Shown: in pieces, positions 1-8,705 of the stretch
Numbering within the stretch: the stretch's first letter is position 1
Layout of the letters: each line of letters begins with the position of its first letter
Source: Paracoccus aminophilus JCM 7686
GTDB lineage: Bacteria; Pseudomonadota; Alphaproteobacteria; Rhodobacterales; Rhodobacteraceae
Assembly: GCF_000444995.1 (NCBI RefSeq)
Contig: NC_022041.1
Location: 3,351,501 to 3,415,500 of the forward strand
Reading direction: 5' to 3'
Length of the DNA: 64,000 bases
Notes under the pieces: generated by a model
Told to the model about the DNA's origin: nothing
Databases searched by the model: none
The model's input: only the letters and a program-made list of their open reading frames with translations
Translations under genes and position numbers: made by a program

Positions 1-444
1 GCCGCCGGTGAAGGCCGCGACCGGGACCAGATACCAGCCGAAAAACGCCGCGACCGAGACCGGCAAGGCGCTCGCCAGAACAATCGCCGAGATCGCGCCA
101 AGCGAGGCCCCGGCGCTCACGCCCACCAGCCCCGGATCGGCCAGCGGGTTGCGAAACAGCCCCTGCATGACCGCGCCCGAAACCGCGAGCGAGGCGCCGA
201 CCAGCACCCCCATGATCAGCCGCGGCAGGCGGATGTCGAGAATGATGATGCGGTCCTGCGCCGCGATCTCGCGACCGGCGATCAGATCGGCCAGCACGCG
301 GGCAAGCGAGGTGCCCGAGGCGCCCCATCCAAGTGAAAAGACCCCGGCAGAGATCAGGACCAGCACGAGCAGCAGACACAACCACCGCGCCCGGTGGCTG
401 CGATCGCCCTCGAGCCGGGTCATGTCAGAGGTGATCGCAACCAT
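1..444 (-). CDS. hmuU: Heme ABC transporter permease, FecCD family (3' part outside window)
   Basis: Inner-membrane permease of a heme/iron ABC importer. The first 148 codons are present and the gene continues beyond the left edge. After a first hydrophobic helix the translation shows the FecCD signature: a stretch reading RLPRLIMGVLVGASLAVSGA followed by MQGLFRNPLADPGLVG and a glycine-rich helix. Its ATG shares one base with the hmuT stop codon (TGATG), so the two are probably translationally coupled. Heme as substrate is inferred from the hmuS, hmuT and hmuR neighbours; the family alone would also allow siderophores or cobalamin. The ATPase gene hmuV would be expected just outside. Confidence 0.9.
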   Translation of the reverse strand, partial: MVAITSDMTRLEGDRSHRARWLCLLLVLVLISAGVFSLGWGASGTSLARVLADLIAGREIAAQDRIIILDIRLPRLIMGVLVGASLAVSGAVMQGLFRNPLADPGLVGVSAGASLGAISAIVLASALPVSVAAFFGWYLVPVAAFTGG

Positions 445-1328
445 CACGGGGCCTTGTAGAGCGCGTCGTGAAGTTCGCGCGCAGCCCCTGCCGTGCGCGG
501 GCCAAAGCCCAGAAGCTTGAGCCCGTCCATATAGATCACCGCATTGTTCTTGCCTGCGGGCGTGGTCTGGATCGCGGGCAGGTCAAGCGTGGCCGCCTTG
601 GCAATCTCATGATCGGCGCTGCCATTGGCGGCGGCATCGGCCTTCGGCTCGCCCCGGTTCATCATCAAGACGACATCGGGCTGGGCCTGAGTGATCGCCT
701 CATCGGTGATCGGCTTATAGCCCGAGATCCCGGTCAGCGCATTTTCCCCGCCTGCAAGCCGGATGATCGCATCGGCTGACGAACCTTCGCCCCCCGCCAT
801 GATCCGACCGCCCTGCAGGGAGAGGATGAAAAGCACCTTTTTCGGTTTCTCGATCTTGCTGAAATCGGCGGCGACTGCCGCCAGATCCTCGGTGATCTTG
901 CCCGACAGCGCCGCGCCTTTCTCTGGCACGCCAAGCGCATCGGCGACCGTGGTGACCTTCAGCGCAATGCCCTCGGCCGTCAGCGTATCGGGCACCTCGA
1001 CATAAGGGATGCCCGCGCCTTTGATGACCGAAACCGCCTCGGGCGGGCCTGCGCCCTGATCGGCGATGATCAGATCCGGCCCGACCGAGAGCACGCCCTC
1101 GGGCGAAAGCGCCCGGACATAGCCGACATCGGGCAGTTTCTCGGCCTCGGGCGGGAAGCTTGAGGTGGTGTCGCGCGCGACCAACCGCCCCTCTTCGCCC
1201 AGAGCATAGATGATTTCCGTGATCGAACCGCCGATCGACAGCACCTTCTTCGCCTCGGGATGGCCCTCGGCGAAAGCGGGTGCGACCGGCGCTGCGATCA
1301 GAAAGGCCGCAAGCGCCGCGCGGATCAT
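444..1328 (-). CDS. hmuT: Heme ABC transporter periplasmic substrate-binding protein
   Basis: Periplasmic heme-binding protein of 294 residues that delivers heme to the permease HmuU. An N-terminal signal peptide (MIRAALAAFLIAAPVAPAFA) is followed by a TroA/BtuF-like class III binding-protein fold, seen in the SIGGSITEIIYALGEEGRLV opening and the VGYVRALSPEGVLSVGPDLI strand-helix region typical of HmuT. The start overlaps the hmuS stop by four bases (ATGA) and the stop overlaps hmuU by one, so hmuS-hmuT-hmuU form a compact operon. Length is normal for the family. Substrate assignment depends on context plus the strong HmuT-like N-terminus. Confidence 0.9.
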   Translation of the reverse strand: MIRAALAAFLIAAPVAPAFAEGHPEAKKVLSIGGSITEIIYALGEEGRLVARDTTSSFPPEAEKLPDVGYVRALSPEGVLSVGPDLIIADQGAGPPEAVSVIKGAGIPYVEVPDTLTAEGIALKVTTVADALGVPEKGAALSGKITEDLAAVAADFSKIEKPKKVLFILSLQGGRIMAGGEGSSADAIIRLAGGENALTGISGYKPITDEAITQAQPDVVLMMNRGEPKADAAANGSADHEIAKAATLDLPAIQTTPAGKNNAVIYMDGLKLLGFGPRTAGAARELHDALYKAP

Positions 1329-2365
1329 TCCGCAGCCTCGGCGAGACGCGGCAGGTCATTGACCAGCGCCGCCCAGGCCTCGGGATCGCCGCCTTTTTCC
1401 TCACGCATGCCGAAGCATTGGAAGATCAGCCCGCCCTCGGCGTCAAAGGCCTCGACCGAGATCGCCGGACCGCGCTTGGTCGGCTTTTCGATATGCCAGA
1501 CCTCGGCGATATGATCGCCGCGCAGATGCAGGTTGAAGCGTGGATCCATGACGTTGATCCAGGGGCCCATCGGCCGCAACGTTTCGAATTTGCCCGAATG
1601 GATCTCGATACAGCCGGTGCTGCCGACAAAGAGCATGACCTGCGCGCCGCTTTCCTGAACCCGGTCGAACAGCTGCTTGCCCGCCTCGACGGTCAGCGGC
1701 TGCGCGAAGGGCGCGCCCGCGATGCGGTAAGAGCCCAGACGATTCATCTTCAGCCGCCGGATCACGGTGTTGAACTGATGCGTGTCGGTCATCGCGCGCC
1801 ATTCCTCGCGCAAAGCATCGGCGCGATCGAGCGAGGCTTTCGCGCCCTCGACCGGCGCACGCGGCTCGAAGGTGATCTCGTCGGACTGATCAGCCAGCGC
1901 GAGATCTTGCTTCAATGCTTCCCAAGCCGCCAGATCTGAAGTCTCGCGCAGATGGATCTTATGAACCGCGTCACCAGCGGCGTTGAACACCTGCACCGAG
2001 CGGCGGGTGCCCTTTTCGCTCGGGGTTTCGACGGCAAAGGCGTGGACAAACTGGCCCGGAAAAAAGCGCAGGTCGATCTCCGGGTCGAGCGTCATCGCGG
2101 CATGGTCGCCATCGTGGAAGTTGTTGTAGACGCCAACCTTTTCGATGACGCAGGATTTGTTGCGCGTCAGGGCCATGACTTCGCCCAAAGCCTGAACGGC
2201 GGGGATCAGGCGGCCCGGATGGGCTTCGACGCGAATCGTCCCGTGACCCGTTTCCGCCGCAACCAGCGCCGCCTCGGGCACGCCGAGCTTGTCGGCCAGA
2301 TCGAACGGACGGCCGGTGTCCTCTGCCTTGATGTTGCGCAGCTCGGCCGCAGTATATCGCGTCAT
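1325..2365 (-). CDS. hmuS: Hemin-degrading/heme-trafficking factor
   Basis: Cytoplasmic heme-handling protein of the HmuS/ChuS/HemS family, 346 residues, with the family's tandem-repeat architecture (two related halves, each with a motif of the kind W(I/A)NVMDPRFNLHLR and HDGDHAAMTLDPEIDLRFFP). These proteins bind, and in some species break down, heme arriving from the transporter. The start at 2365 is chosen over a longer frame because a GAGGGAATACC ribosome-binding region directly precedes this ATG. It is the first gene of hmuSTU and is divergent from hmuR, so the 165-bp gap between them probably carries both iron-responsive promoters. Confidence 0.93.
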   Translation of the reverse strand: MTRYTAAELRNIKAEDTGRPFDLADKLGVPEAALVAAETGHGTIRVEAHPGRLIPAVQALGEVMALTRNKSCVIEKVGVYNNFHDGDHAAMTLDPEIDLRFFPGQFVHAFAVETPSEKGTRRSVQVFNAAGDAVHKIHLRETSDLAAWEALKQDLALADQSDEITFEPRAPVEGAKASLDRADALREEWRAMTDTHQFNTVIRRLKMNRLGSYRIAGAPFAQPLTVEAGKQLFDRVQESGAQVMLFVGSTGCIEIHSGKFETLRPMGPWINVMDPRFNLHLRGDHIAEVWHIEKPTKRGPAISVEAFDAEGGLIFQCFGMREEKGGDPEAWAALVNDLPRLAEAAE

Positions 2366-2423
2366 GGTATTCCCTCGTTGGCGTGAAGTTGGCACTGGCG
2401 GGATCTTGATCTTGGCTGGGTGC

Positions 2424-2452
2424 TTGACAGTTTTACTAAGGATTCGTTAACC
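2424..2452 (+). promoter_or_regulatory. Candidate hmuR promoter with shared TTGACA-TTTTAC element
   Basis: TTGACA at 2424-2429 is an excellent -35 box, with AT-rich GTTAAC 17 bp downstream as a weak -10. The 13-mer TTGACAGTTTTAC (2424-2436) recurs with one change at 5820-5832 in front of exbB. Iron control (Fur, Irr or RirA type) is expected for these genes, but no textbook operator was recognised. Confidence 0.45.
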
Positions 2453-2530
2453 CCGCAAGAGCGCCAGCACATCCCGCCAGCCGAAACCAAAAAATCCAGC
2501 CAACCCGCACCTTTCTGCTGAGTAGGGACC

Positions 2531-4600
2531 ATGAATCACACGACGCTTCGCGCGGCCCTTTTGGCCAGCGCCGCCGCGCTGGCGTTTGCGCCAGCCCATG
2601 CACAAGATCTGACCGCCCAAACCGTGACCGCCCAAGAGAGCGAGAAGACGCGCACCTCCTATACGCTCGACCCGGTCGTCATCCGGGCGGGCACGCCGAA
2701 AGTCGCCTCGGAGGTGCCGCAATCGGTCTCTGTCGTCGGGCTGGAGCAGATGGATGAGATCGCCCCGGTCCATATCGGCGAGGTGCTTGCGCAGGTGCCG
2801 GGCGTCGCGGGCGTCGGCTCGGGCAGCTTCTTCGGTCAGGGCTTCAACATCCGCGGCTTTGGCTCTAGCTCGATGGCGGCCTCCGAGGCCGGGATCGTTC
2901 AACTGATTGACGGCGAAAAGAAATATTACGAATCCTACCGTCAGGGCTCGCTCTTCGTCGAGCCGGATTTCCTGCGGCAGGTCACCGTCCTGCGCGGTCC
3001 GGGCTCGTCCACGCTCTACGGTTCGGGCGCGGTCGGCGGCATTATCGCCATGGAAACCATCGAGGCCGGGGACCTGATCCCCGAGGGCGCGACCTCGGGC
3101 GGCAAGGCCAAGCTTGGCTATGCCTCGAACCCGCGCTCCTATCTCGGCTCGGTGGCCTATGGCTGGCGCCCGACCGAGGATTTCGAAGCCGTCGCGGCCT
3201 TCGCCTATCGCAAACTGGGCGACACCAAGGACGCCGATGGCAATGTCACGGTGCGCTCGAATTCCAAGGCGCCGAACCTCTTGCTGAAGGCCAAGAAAAC
3301 CTTTGGCGATCATTATGTTGCCCTGTCCTATCAGCATCTTGAGGCCAAGGGCCGCAATCAGGACTTCAACCAGCTCGAAGGCGCGCAGGTTGGCGTGTTC
3401 TACCCGGGCTTTCCGGGCTGGGGCGTCGGCGACATCACCACACGCGACCAGACCGCGAAACTGGTCTGGGGCTGGAATCCGGCCGACAACCGCTACATCG
3501 ACCTGACCGCGACGCTGTCTTATACCAATACGATCAAGAACATCGAGCAGGGCACCAACCCGCGCGAGCCGATCATGCGCAGCCTGCTCGGCAAGCGCGA
3601 TTATGCTTTGGTCAAGCTGCGGGTAAACAACACCGCCGATCTCTCGGGCGACAGCTACGAGCATATTCTCAGCGCCGGGGTCGAGGCCTGGAAACAGGAC
3701 CGCAGCTCGAGCACGGTTTCGGCCTCCCATCCCGAGGCCTGGACCCGCGCTTGGGCGGCCTATGCTCTGTCGCAGGTCACCTGGGGCGATCTCAGCGTGA
3801 ACACCGGCCTGCGCTACGAGGTCCAGCGCACCGAGCCGAAAAGCACCGTCACCTTCACCTCGGACAAGCACCGTTTCGAGGCGATCGAGCCGCAGATCGC
3901 CGCGCTTTATCGCCTGAACGATCAATGGTCGGCCTTCGGCTCGGTCTCCTATGTCGGGCGCATCCCGAATGTGGACGAGCTTTACGACGGCTCGATGGTG
4001 ACGGCGCCGAATCCCAATCTCAAGGATGAGAAGGGCAAGAACGTCGAATTCGGCCTGTCTTATCGTGCGAATTCCCTTCTGGCCGAGGGCGATGAGATCG
4101 TGGCCAAGGTCACTTATTTCCGCAACCACATCACCAACATGATCGCGCGCTCTGGCGATGGGCCGAATGCCTATTTCACCAATATCGACCGCGCCTATCT
4201 GCGCGGCGGCGAGCTCGAGGCCAATTACCTGCAAAACCAGTGGGAATTCGGCGCGGCGGTTTCCATCGTCGATGGCGAGAATCAGGACGGCAAGATCCTG
4301 AACACGCTGCCGAACGACCGCGTAACGCTGTCGGCCAATTGGCGCGCCAGCGACAGCTGGAAGATCGGGCTGCGCTCGACCTTGGCTGCGGGCCGCGACA
4401 AGCCCAATGGCACCCATCGTCCGGGCTATGGCGTCCATGACATCTATGCCACCTGGACCCCGCAATCGGGCGCGGCCAAGGGCGTCGAGGTCCATATGGG
4501 CATCGATAACTTCGCCAACCGCGACTACACCCCGGCGACTTGGGTGACCGGCCCCGCGCCGGGCCGCAACTTCAAGCTTTCTGTTTCGCGCGCCTTCTGA
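2531..4600 (+). CDS. hmuR: TonB-dependent outer-membrane heme receptor
   Basis: Outer-membrane receptor of 689 residues that takes up heme or hemoproteins using energy from the TonB-ExbB-ExbD complex. Visible in order: signal peptide to about residue 25; a plug domain (residues about 50-170, including GQGFNIRGFGSSSMAASEAG and VTVLRGPGSSTLYGSGAVGG); and a long beta-barrel ending in a terminal phenylalanine, as outer-membrane proteins do. The barrel contains a GRIPNVDELYDG segment and a PNPNLKDE segment that match the FRAP and NPNL regions of heme receptors. It is divergent from hmuSTU and followed by a strong hairpin terminator. A siderophore ligand is less likely given those motifs and the context. 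Confidence 0.92.
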   Translation: MNHTTLRAALLASAAALAFAPAHAQDLTAQTVTAQESEKTRTSYTLDPVVIRAGTPKVASEVPQSVSVVGLEQMDEIAPVHIGEVLAQVPGVAGVGSGSFFGQGFNIRGFGSSSMAASEAGIVQLIDGEKKYYESYRQGSLFVEPDFLRQVTVLRGPGSSTLYGSGAVGGIIAMETIEAGDLIPEGATSGGKAKLGYASNPRSYLGSVAYGWRPTEDFEAVAAFAYRKLGDTKDADGNVTVRSNSKAPNLLLKAKKTFGDHYVALSYQHLEAKGRNQDFNQLEGAQVGVFYPGFPGWGVGDITTRDQTAKLVWGWNPADNRYIDLTATLSYTNTIKNIEQGTNPREPIMRSLLGKRDYALVKLRVNNTADLSGDSYEHILSAGVEAWKQDRSSSTVSASHPEAWTRAWAAYALSQVTWGDLSVNTGLRYEVQRTEPKSTVTFTSDKHRFEAIEPQIAALYRLNDQWSAFGSVSYVGRIPNVDELYDGSMVTAPNPNLKDEKGKNVEFGLSYRANSLLAEGDEIVAKVTYFRNHITNMIARSGDGPNAYFTNIDRAYLRGGELEANYLQNQWEFGAAVSIVDGENQDGKILNTLPNDRVTLSANWRASDSWKIGLRSTLAAGRDKPNGTHRPGYGVHDIYATWTPQSGAAKGVEVHMGIDNFANRDYTPATWVTGPAPGRNFKLSVSRAF

Positions 4601-4615
4601 CGAAGACCTGCGAGA

Positions 4616-4652
4616 CCGGGCCGCCCCCCTTCCCTCGGGCGGCCCGGGTTTT
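4616..4652 (+). terminator. Rho-independent terminator after hmuR
   Basis: A perfect 11-bp GC stem (CCGGGCCGCCC at 4616-4626 with GGGCGGCCCGG at 4637-4647) closes a 10-nt loop and is followed by GTTTT. It lies 16 bases after the hmuR stop, so the downstream flavoreductase gene may be partly insulated from hmuR transcription. Confidence 0.8.
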
Positions 4653-4714
4653 CTGCGCTTCCCGCTTTCTGTGATCCCGCGACCACTCTATTGTCAGGCA
4701 AGGAGAGCGCTCTG

Positions 4715-5776
4715 ATGCGAACGACACCCCTTCCCGAATTCCAATCCGAAACCGAGGCCCGCGACCGGCCCTTCGGCCCCATCGAGACCGCCTTGCGCGC
4801 CGAGGCCGCCGCCCATGCGCTCGATCTGCACGAGGGACATGGCCGCTCGATCTGGTGCGAATTGCCCGAGGGCGAATTCGGCGCGAAAAAGCGCGGCGAG
4901 GGCACGCTCTTCTTTGCTCGCGCCCATCAGCCCGGCGATCTGCCCGCGCTTCAGGCCCGCCTCGCGGCGCTGACCGATGCGCCCTTGCGCTGGATCTCCC
5001 CCGATGATGCCGGGGCGCTGCCGCCCAATGTTTCGCTCGCGACCGTCGAAAGCCTGCGCCCGATTGGTGCGCATTTCTGGCGCCTGCGCCTGCGCAGCAC
5101 CGGGCTCGACCGGCTGGCGCAAAGCGATTCGCTGCATTTCCGCCTGCTTTTGCCGCCCAAAGGCGAGGCCGCGCCGGACTGGCCCCGGATCGGCGCGAAT
5201 GGCCAGACCGTCTGGCCAAGCGGCGCGAAGGCGCTGCACCGCCCGCCCTATACCACCCGCGCGATTGACCCGGCCGAGGGCTGGATCGAGACTGATATCT
5301 TCCGCCATGACGGCGGCCGGATCAGCGATTGGGCCGCTCAGGCGCGTCCCGGCGAGACGGTTGGCCTCGCAGGGCCTGCCGGGGGCGGCGTGCCGGACGC
5401 GCCCGAACTGGTCCTCGCCGGGGATGAAACCGCCTATCCGGCGATTGCCCGCATTCTCGAGGCCCGCGCGGGGCAGGCGACCGGCCATGTCTGGTTGATC
5501 GGCGCAAGCCACGACTATCCCCTGCCCCGGCCCGAGGGATTCGAGATCACCCATCTGCCCGGCGACCCCGCCGCTTTGGCCGAGGCACTGCGCAGGCTTA
5601 CCCCCGCGCCCGACCGCTTCTTCTGGATGGCGGCAGAGCGCGCCGTGATCTCTGCCTTGCGCACGGTCGTGCTGGACGAGCTGGGAGTCGATGCGAAGCG
5701 CACCCATCTTTCCGCCTATTGGAGCGCGCCCGCCATGGCCGCCGCCTCCCGGACCAGCGCCGCGCTTGAGGCCTGA
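4715..5776 (+). CDS. Siderophore-interacting protein (FAD-dependent ferric-chelate reductase)
   Basis: Cytoplasmic flavoprotein of 353 residues in the siderophore-interacting family, which reduces ferric chelates to release iron. An N-terminal extension of about 100 residues (DUF2218-like) precedes a ferredoxin-reductase-type FAD domain with the RPPYTTRAID motif (counterpart of RxYT(V/I)R) and a C-terminal NAD(P)H-binding SIP domain ending in an aromatic-rich HLSAYWS segment, characteristic of SIP C-termini. The ATG at 4715 is preferred because AAGGAG sits nine bases upstream; an in-frame TTG at 4691 is less convincing. Its position between hmuR and the TonB system fits an iron-release role, possibly for another chelate than heme. 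Confidence 0.85.
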   Translation: MRTTPLPEFQSETEARDRPFGPIETALRAEAAAHALDLHEGHGRSIWCELPEGEFGAKKRGEGTLFFARAHQPGDLPALQARLAALTDAPLRWISPDDAGALPPNVSLATVESLRPIGAHFWRLRLRSTGLDRLAQSDSLHFRLLLPPKGEAAPDWPRIGANGQTVWPSGAKALHRPPYTTRAIDPAEGWIETDIFRHDGGRISDWAAQARPGETVGLAGPAGGGVPDAPELVLAGDETAYPAIARILEARAGQATGHVWLIGASHDYPLPRPEGFEITHLPGDPAALAEALRRLTPAPDRFFWMAAERAVISALRTVVLDELGVDAKRTHLSAYWSAPAMAAASRTSAALEA

Positions 5777-5819
5777 AATCAGAGCCGGATTCGGCGCTGG
5801 GTTTCGGGTCTCAGAATAG

Positions 5820-5848
5820 TTGACAATTTTACATTGCTAGCAGATAGA
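5820..5848 (+). promoter_or_regulatory. Candidate exbB-exbD-tonB promoter
   Basis: TTGACA at 5820-5825 is followed after 17 bp by GATAGA (5843-5848). The first 13 bases, TTGACAATTTTAC, differ at one position from the element upstream of hmuR, which suggests a common regulator or a common promoter architecture for receptor and energiser. Confidence 0.5.
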
Positions 5849-5947
5849 GAGCCAAAACACCCTTCCCGGCAGAGTCCGCTTCTGCCGTAAAACAGGATCT
5901 GACCGGGGCTTCGGGTCGCGGCACTGCCAGGAACAAGAAGGAAGACC

Positions 5948-7222
5948 ATGTCCGAACTGCCGAAGGCGTCCGCACGCAAGAAAGTCCAGGCTCTGACGCT
6001 CGCGTGCCTGATGATGGCATCTCCGATGGGCGCGGCTCATGCGCAGGAGGCCGCGACCGGCAGCACGGAGACGACGCAACCCGCCGCTCCCGCAACCACC
6101 CCGACCACAGCGCCGGTCGCAGCGCCGACCACCGGCCAGACCGCGCCGGAAGCCGCAGCACCAGTTGTATCCGCCCCGGTTACGCCCGCGTCCGAGATCC
6201 CGGCCACCGAGCTCGCAGCAACTCAGCCCGAGACCCAGACCGGCACCGCTCCGGCTGTCGCGCCCGAGGCAAACGAACCCGCCGCGACGCCGTCGCCGGA
6301 TGCACAGCCCGCAGAGCCGCAAACCGGCACCGATGCCCCGGCAGCGCAAAGCCCGACCGCAGAAGGCACGCCCACGGAGGCCACGCCCACCGCTGGCGCG
6401 ACCGAAACCACCCCCGCAGCCCCGGCCGAGCCGGTCGTTGCGGCGCCCGTCGCCTTCGAACCCGATCCGGAATCGATGCTGCCCGAATCCGTGCAGCGCG
6501 CGCTTGATCCGCTGCTGAACCCGCCGCCGCGCGATCCGAACCTGCCCCATGACCTCTCGCCGGTCGGCATGTTCATGGCCGCCGATATCGTCGTCAAAGG
6601 CGTGATGATCGGGCTGGCCTTTGCCTCGGTCGTGACCTGGACGGTGCTGGTGGTGAAGGTGCTCGAACTGTGGAAAGCCTCGGGCAATGCCGCCCGCGCG
6701 CGCCGCCGCATCGAAAGCGCCGCCGACCTGCCCTCTGCCGTTCTGGCCACGGGGCGCCGCAACGATCCCGCCTCGCAAATGGTGCGCGCCGCCATGGCCG
6801 AGGTCGAGCGCTCCGCCCCTGCCCTTGCCCGCGCGGGCGATGAGGGCACCAAGGACCGCGTCGGCTCGATGCTGTCGCAGATCGAGGCCACCGCGAGCCG
6901 CCGCATCGGTCGCGGCACCGGCCTCTTGGCCACCATCGGCTCGACCGCGCCTTTCGTCGGCCTCTTCGGCACCGTCTGGGGCATCATGAACAGCTTCATC
7001 TCGATCTCGGAATCGCAGACGACCAACCTCGCCGTCGTGGCCCCGGGTATCGCCGAGGCGCTGCTCGCCACCGCCATCGGCCTTGTCGCCGCTATCCCGG
7101 CTGTGGTCATCTATAACGTCTTTGCCCGGTCGATCACCGGCTACCGCCTGCGTCTGGCCAATGCCTCGGCCGGTGTGCAGCGTCTGGTCAGCCGCGACCT
7201 CGATTTCCGCACGGAGAACTGA
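5948..7222 (+). CDS. exbB: TonB-system energiser ExbB with long Ala/Pro/Thr-rich N-terminal region
   Basis: Proton-channel subunit that with ExbD powers TonB. The protein is 424 residues, far longer than the classical roughly 240. A signal-like segment (to about residue 35, ending SPMGAAHAQ) is followed by roughly 140 residues of Ala/Pro/Thr/Glu low-complexity sequence that should lie in the periplasm. The MotA/TolQ/ExbB core follows, from about residue 200, with its first membrane helix near 215-235 and the conserved [20 protein letters not shown] stretch near 325. The start follows GAAGGAAGACC. It is separated by two bases from exbD. N-terminally extended ExbBs are known in alphaproteobacteria, so the extension is unlikely to be a misplaced start. 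Confidence 0.93.
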   Translation: MSELPKASARKKVQALTLACLMMASPMGAAHAQEAATGSTETTQPAAPATTPTTAPVAAPTTGQTAPEAAAPVVSAPVTPASEIPATELAATQPETQTGTAPAVAPEANEPAATPSPDAQPAEPQTGTDAPAAQSPTAEGTPTEATPTAGATETTPAAPAEPVVAAPVAFEPDPESMLPESVQRALDPLLNPPPRDPNLPHDLSPVGMFMAADIVVKGVMIGLAFASVVTWTVLVVKVLELWKASGNAARARRRIESAADLPSAVLATGRRNDPASQMVRAAMAEVERSAPALARAGDEGTKDRVGSMLSQIEATASRRIGRGTGLLATIGSTAPFVGLFGTVWGIMNSFISISESQTTNLAVVAPGIAEALLATAIGLVAAIPAVVIYNVFARSITGYRLRLANASAGVQRLVSRDLDFRTEN

Positions 7223-7224
7223 GC

Positions 7225-7695
7225 ATGGCTGGTGGCATCCGCGAATCCCATGGCGGCGGGGGCGATGATCTCGCCGAGAACCACGAGATCAACGTCACGC
7301 CCTTCATCGACGTGATGCTGGTGCTGCTGATCATCTTCATGGTGGCAGCGCCGCTGGCGACGGTGGATGTGAACATCGACCTGCCGGTCTCGAATGCTAC
7401 CCCGGTTCAGCGCCCCGACAAGCCGATTTACCTGACGATCCAACCCGATCTGACGGTCAATCTTGGCAATGATCCGGTGGCAAAAGACGCGCTGCAAACC
7501 GCGCTCGACGCCCAGACCAAGGGCGACCGCGAGCAGCGCATCTTCCTGCGCGCCGACAAGGTCGTGGCTTACGGCGATGTCATGGAAGTGATGAACGAGC
7601 TGCGCCGCGCGGGCTATCTCAAGATCGCGCTGATCGGGCTCGAAGCCACCCCGGCGGATCAGGTTGCGACCCCCGCCGCAGGAGCCGCACAATGA
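7225..7695 (+). CDS. exbD: TonB-system transport protein ExbD
   Basis: Single-span inner-membrane partner of ExbB, 156 residues. A short cytoplasmic N-terminus leads into the conserved EINVTPFIDVMLVLLIIFMV segment, containing the aspartate (in PFIDV) that is protonated during energy transduction. A periplasmic domain of about 110 residues follows. The stop overlaps the tonB start by four bases (ATGA), so expression with tonB is coupled. TolR is the paralogue to rule out; the exbB and tonB neighbours and the absence of tolA/tolB make ExbD the right name. Confidence 0.94.
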   Translation: MAGGIRESHGGGGDDLAENHEINVTPFIDVMLVLLIIFMVAAPLATVDVNIDLPVSNATPVQRPDKPIYLTIQPDLTVNLGNDPVAKDALQTALDAQTKGDREQRIFLRADKVVAYGDVMEVMNELRRAGYLKIALIGLEATPADQVATPAAGAAQ

Positions 7696-8546
7696 GCGCG
7701 GCTCAGGGCTGGATGCGCGACAGCGCGCTTTGGGCCGGCGCCGGCGCGGTGGTGCTCGCCGCGCATATCGGCGGCGCGGTCTGGCTGATGAACCGGGCCG
7801 AGGCCTCGCAGGTCGCGGGCCTACCCGATCCGGTCTATGTCGAGCTGGCCGCCATGCCCGAAGCCGCAGCGCCGCTGGCCGAAGATGAGATGATCGAGCA
7901 GGTCGATCAGCCCGATCCCACCCCAGAGCCGGAACCAGAGCCCGAGCCTGAGCCCGAACCGGAGGTCGTCGATTTCACCCCGCCGCCGCTGCCCGAAATG
8001 GTGCCCTTGCCCGACATGAGCACGCTCGTGCCGGTCAAAGAGGCTGTCGTGCTCGACCGTCCCGAACCGCGCCCCGAGCCGAAGAAGGAAGAGCCCGAGA
8101 AGAAGGTCGTCGAGAAGCAGCCGGAAAAGAAGAAAGAGCCGCCGAAAGAGCGCAAGAAAAAGCCCGAGCAGCAGATCGAATCGCAAAAGACGACCCGGCT
8201 TCAGGCAGAGCAGGGCACCCGCACGGCGGCGCCCTCGGCGCAGGTCGGCGCGCGCGCCAGCCAAAAGCAGGTCGCGAGCTGGCAAAGCAAGGTGCAGGGC
8301 ACTGTCGCGCGCCATATGCAGCGCGCCCGCATCAACCGCTCGCGCGGGGCGACGGTGGTCATCAATGTCAGCTTCACCGTTTCGGCGAGCGGTCAGGTGA
8401 CCAATGCCCGCGTGCTCAGCTCGACCGGCGATTCCAGCATGGATTCGGTCATCAGCCGTCAGGCCGCGCGCCTGCCCTCTCTGCCCCCGCCGCCCTCTGG
8501 CGCCTCGACGCAGGTGACCTTCCCGGTCGAGATCCACGCGCGTTAA
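7692..8546 (+). CDS. tonB: TonB energy-transducing protein
   Basis: Inner-membrane-anchored protein of 284 residues that spans the periplasm and contacts the TonB box of receptors such as HmuR. It has one N-terminal membrane helix (about residues 12-32) and a proline-rich spacer with an alternating Pro-Glu run (about residues 76-91) followed by a Lys/Glu/Pro stretch (about 130-160). The C-terminal TonB domain has GATVVINVSFTVSASGQV followed by ARVLSSTGDSSMDSVI, the usual strand-helix pattern. It ends the exbB-exbD-tonB operon; the order and four-base overlap leave little doubt. The alternating PE codons form a short DNA repeat around 7920-7965 that could change length. Confidence 0.92.
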   Translation: MSAAQGWMRDSALWAGAGAVVLAAHIGGAVWLMNRAEASQVAGLPDPVYVELAAMPEAAAPLAEDEMIEQVDQPDPTPEPEPEPEPEPEPEVVDFTPPPLPEMVPLPDMSTLVPVKEAVVLDRPEPRPEPKKEEPEKKVVEKQPEKKKEPPKERKKKPEQQIESQKTTRLQAEQGTRTAAPSAQVGARASQKQVASWQSKVQGTVARHMQRARINRSRGATVVINVSFTVSASGQVTNARVLSSTGDSSMDSVISRQAARLPSLPPPPSGASTQVTFPVEIHAR

Positions 8547-8632
8547 GCCAGCTTGGGCCGTGGCGGGCGCCATCGCCGCCGCCCCTGACGCAACGAAACC
8601 CGCGCCCGGGCGGCGACACGCGACAGTTGTTT

Positions 8633-8661
8633 TTGACTTCCCCCCGCGGGCTGTGATTAAT
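8633..8661 (+). promoter_or_regulatory. Sigma70-like promoter for glpD-glpK
   Basis: TTGACT (8633-8638) and GATTAA (8655-8660) are 16 bp apart, and the -10 is preceded by TG, an extended -10 arrangement. It lies about 45 bp ahead of the glpD start. No glpR gene is in the window, so repression by a GlpR-type regulator cannot be judged. Confidence 0.5.
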
Positions 8662-8705
8662 CCTTTTGCAACAACGGGACAGACAGCCCCCGGAAAGACC
8701 AGACC

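Noticed and set aside
2447..4495. Minus-strand open frame of 682 codons inside hmuR
   Set aside because: Antisense to a textbook TonB-dependent receptor with plug, barrel and terminal Phe.
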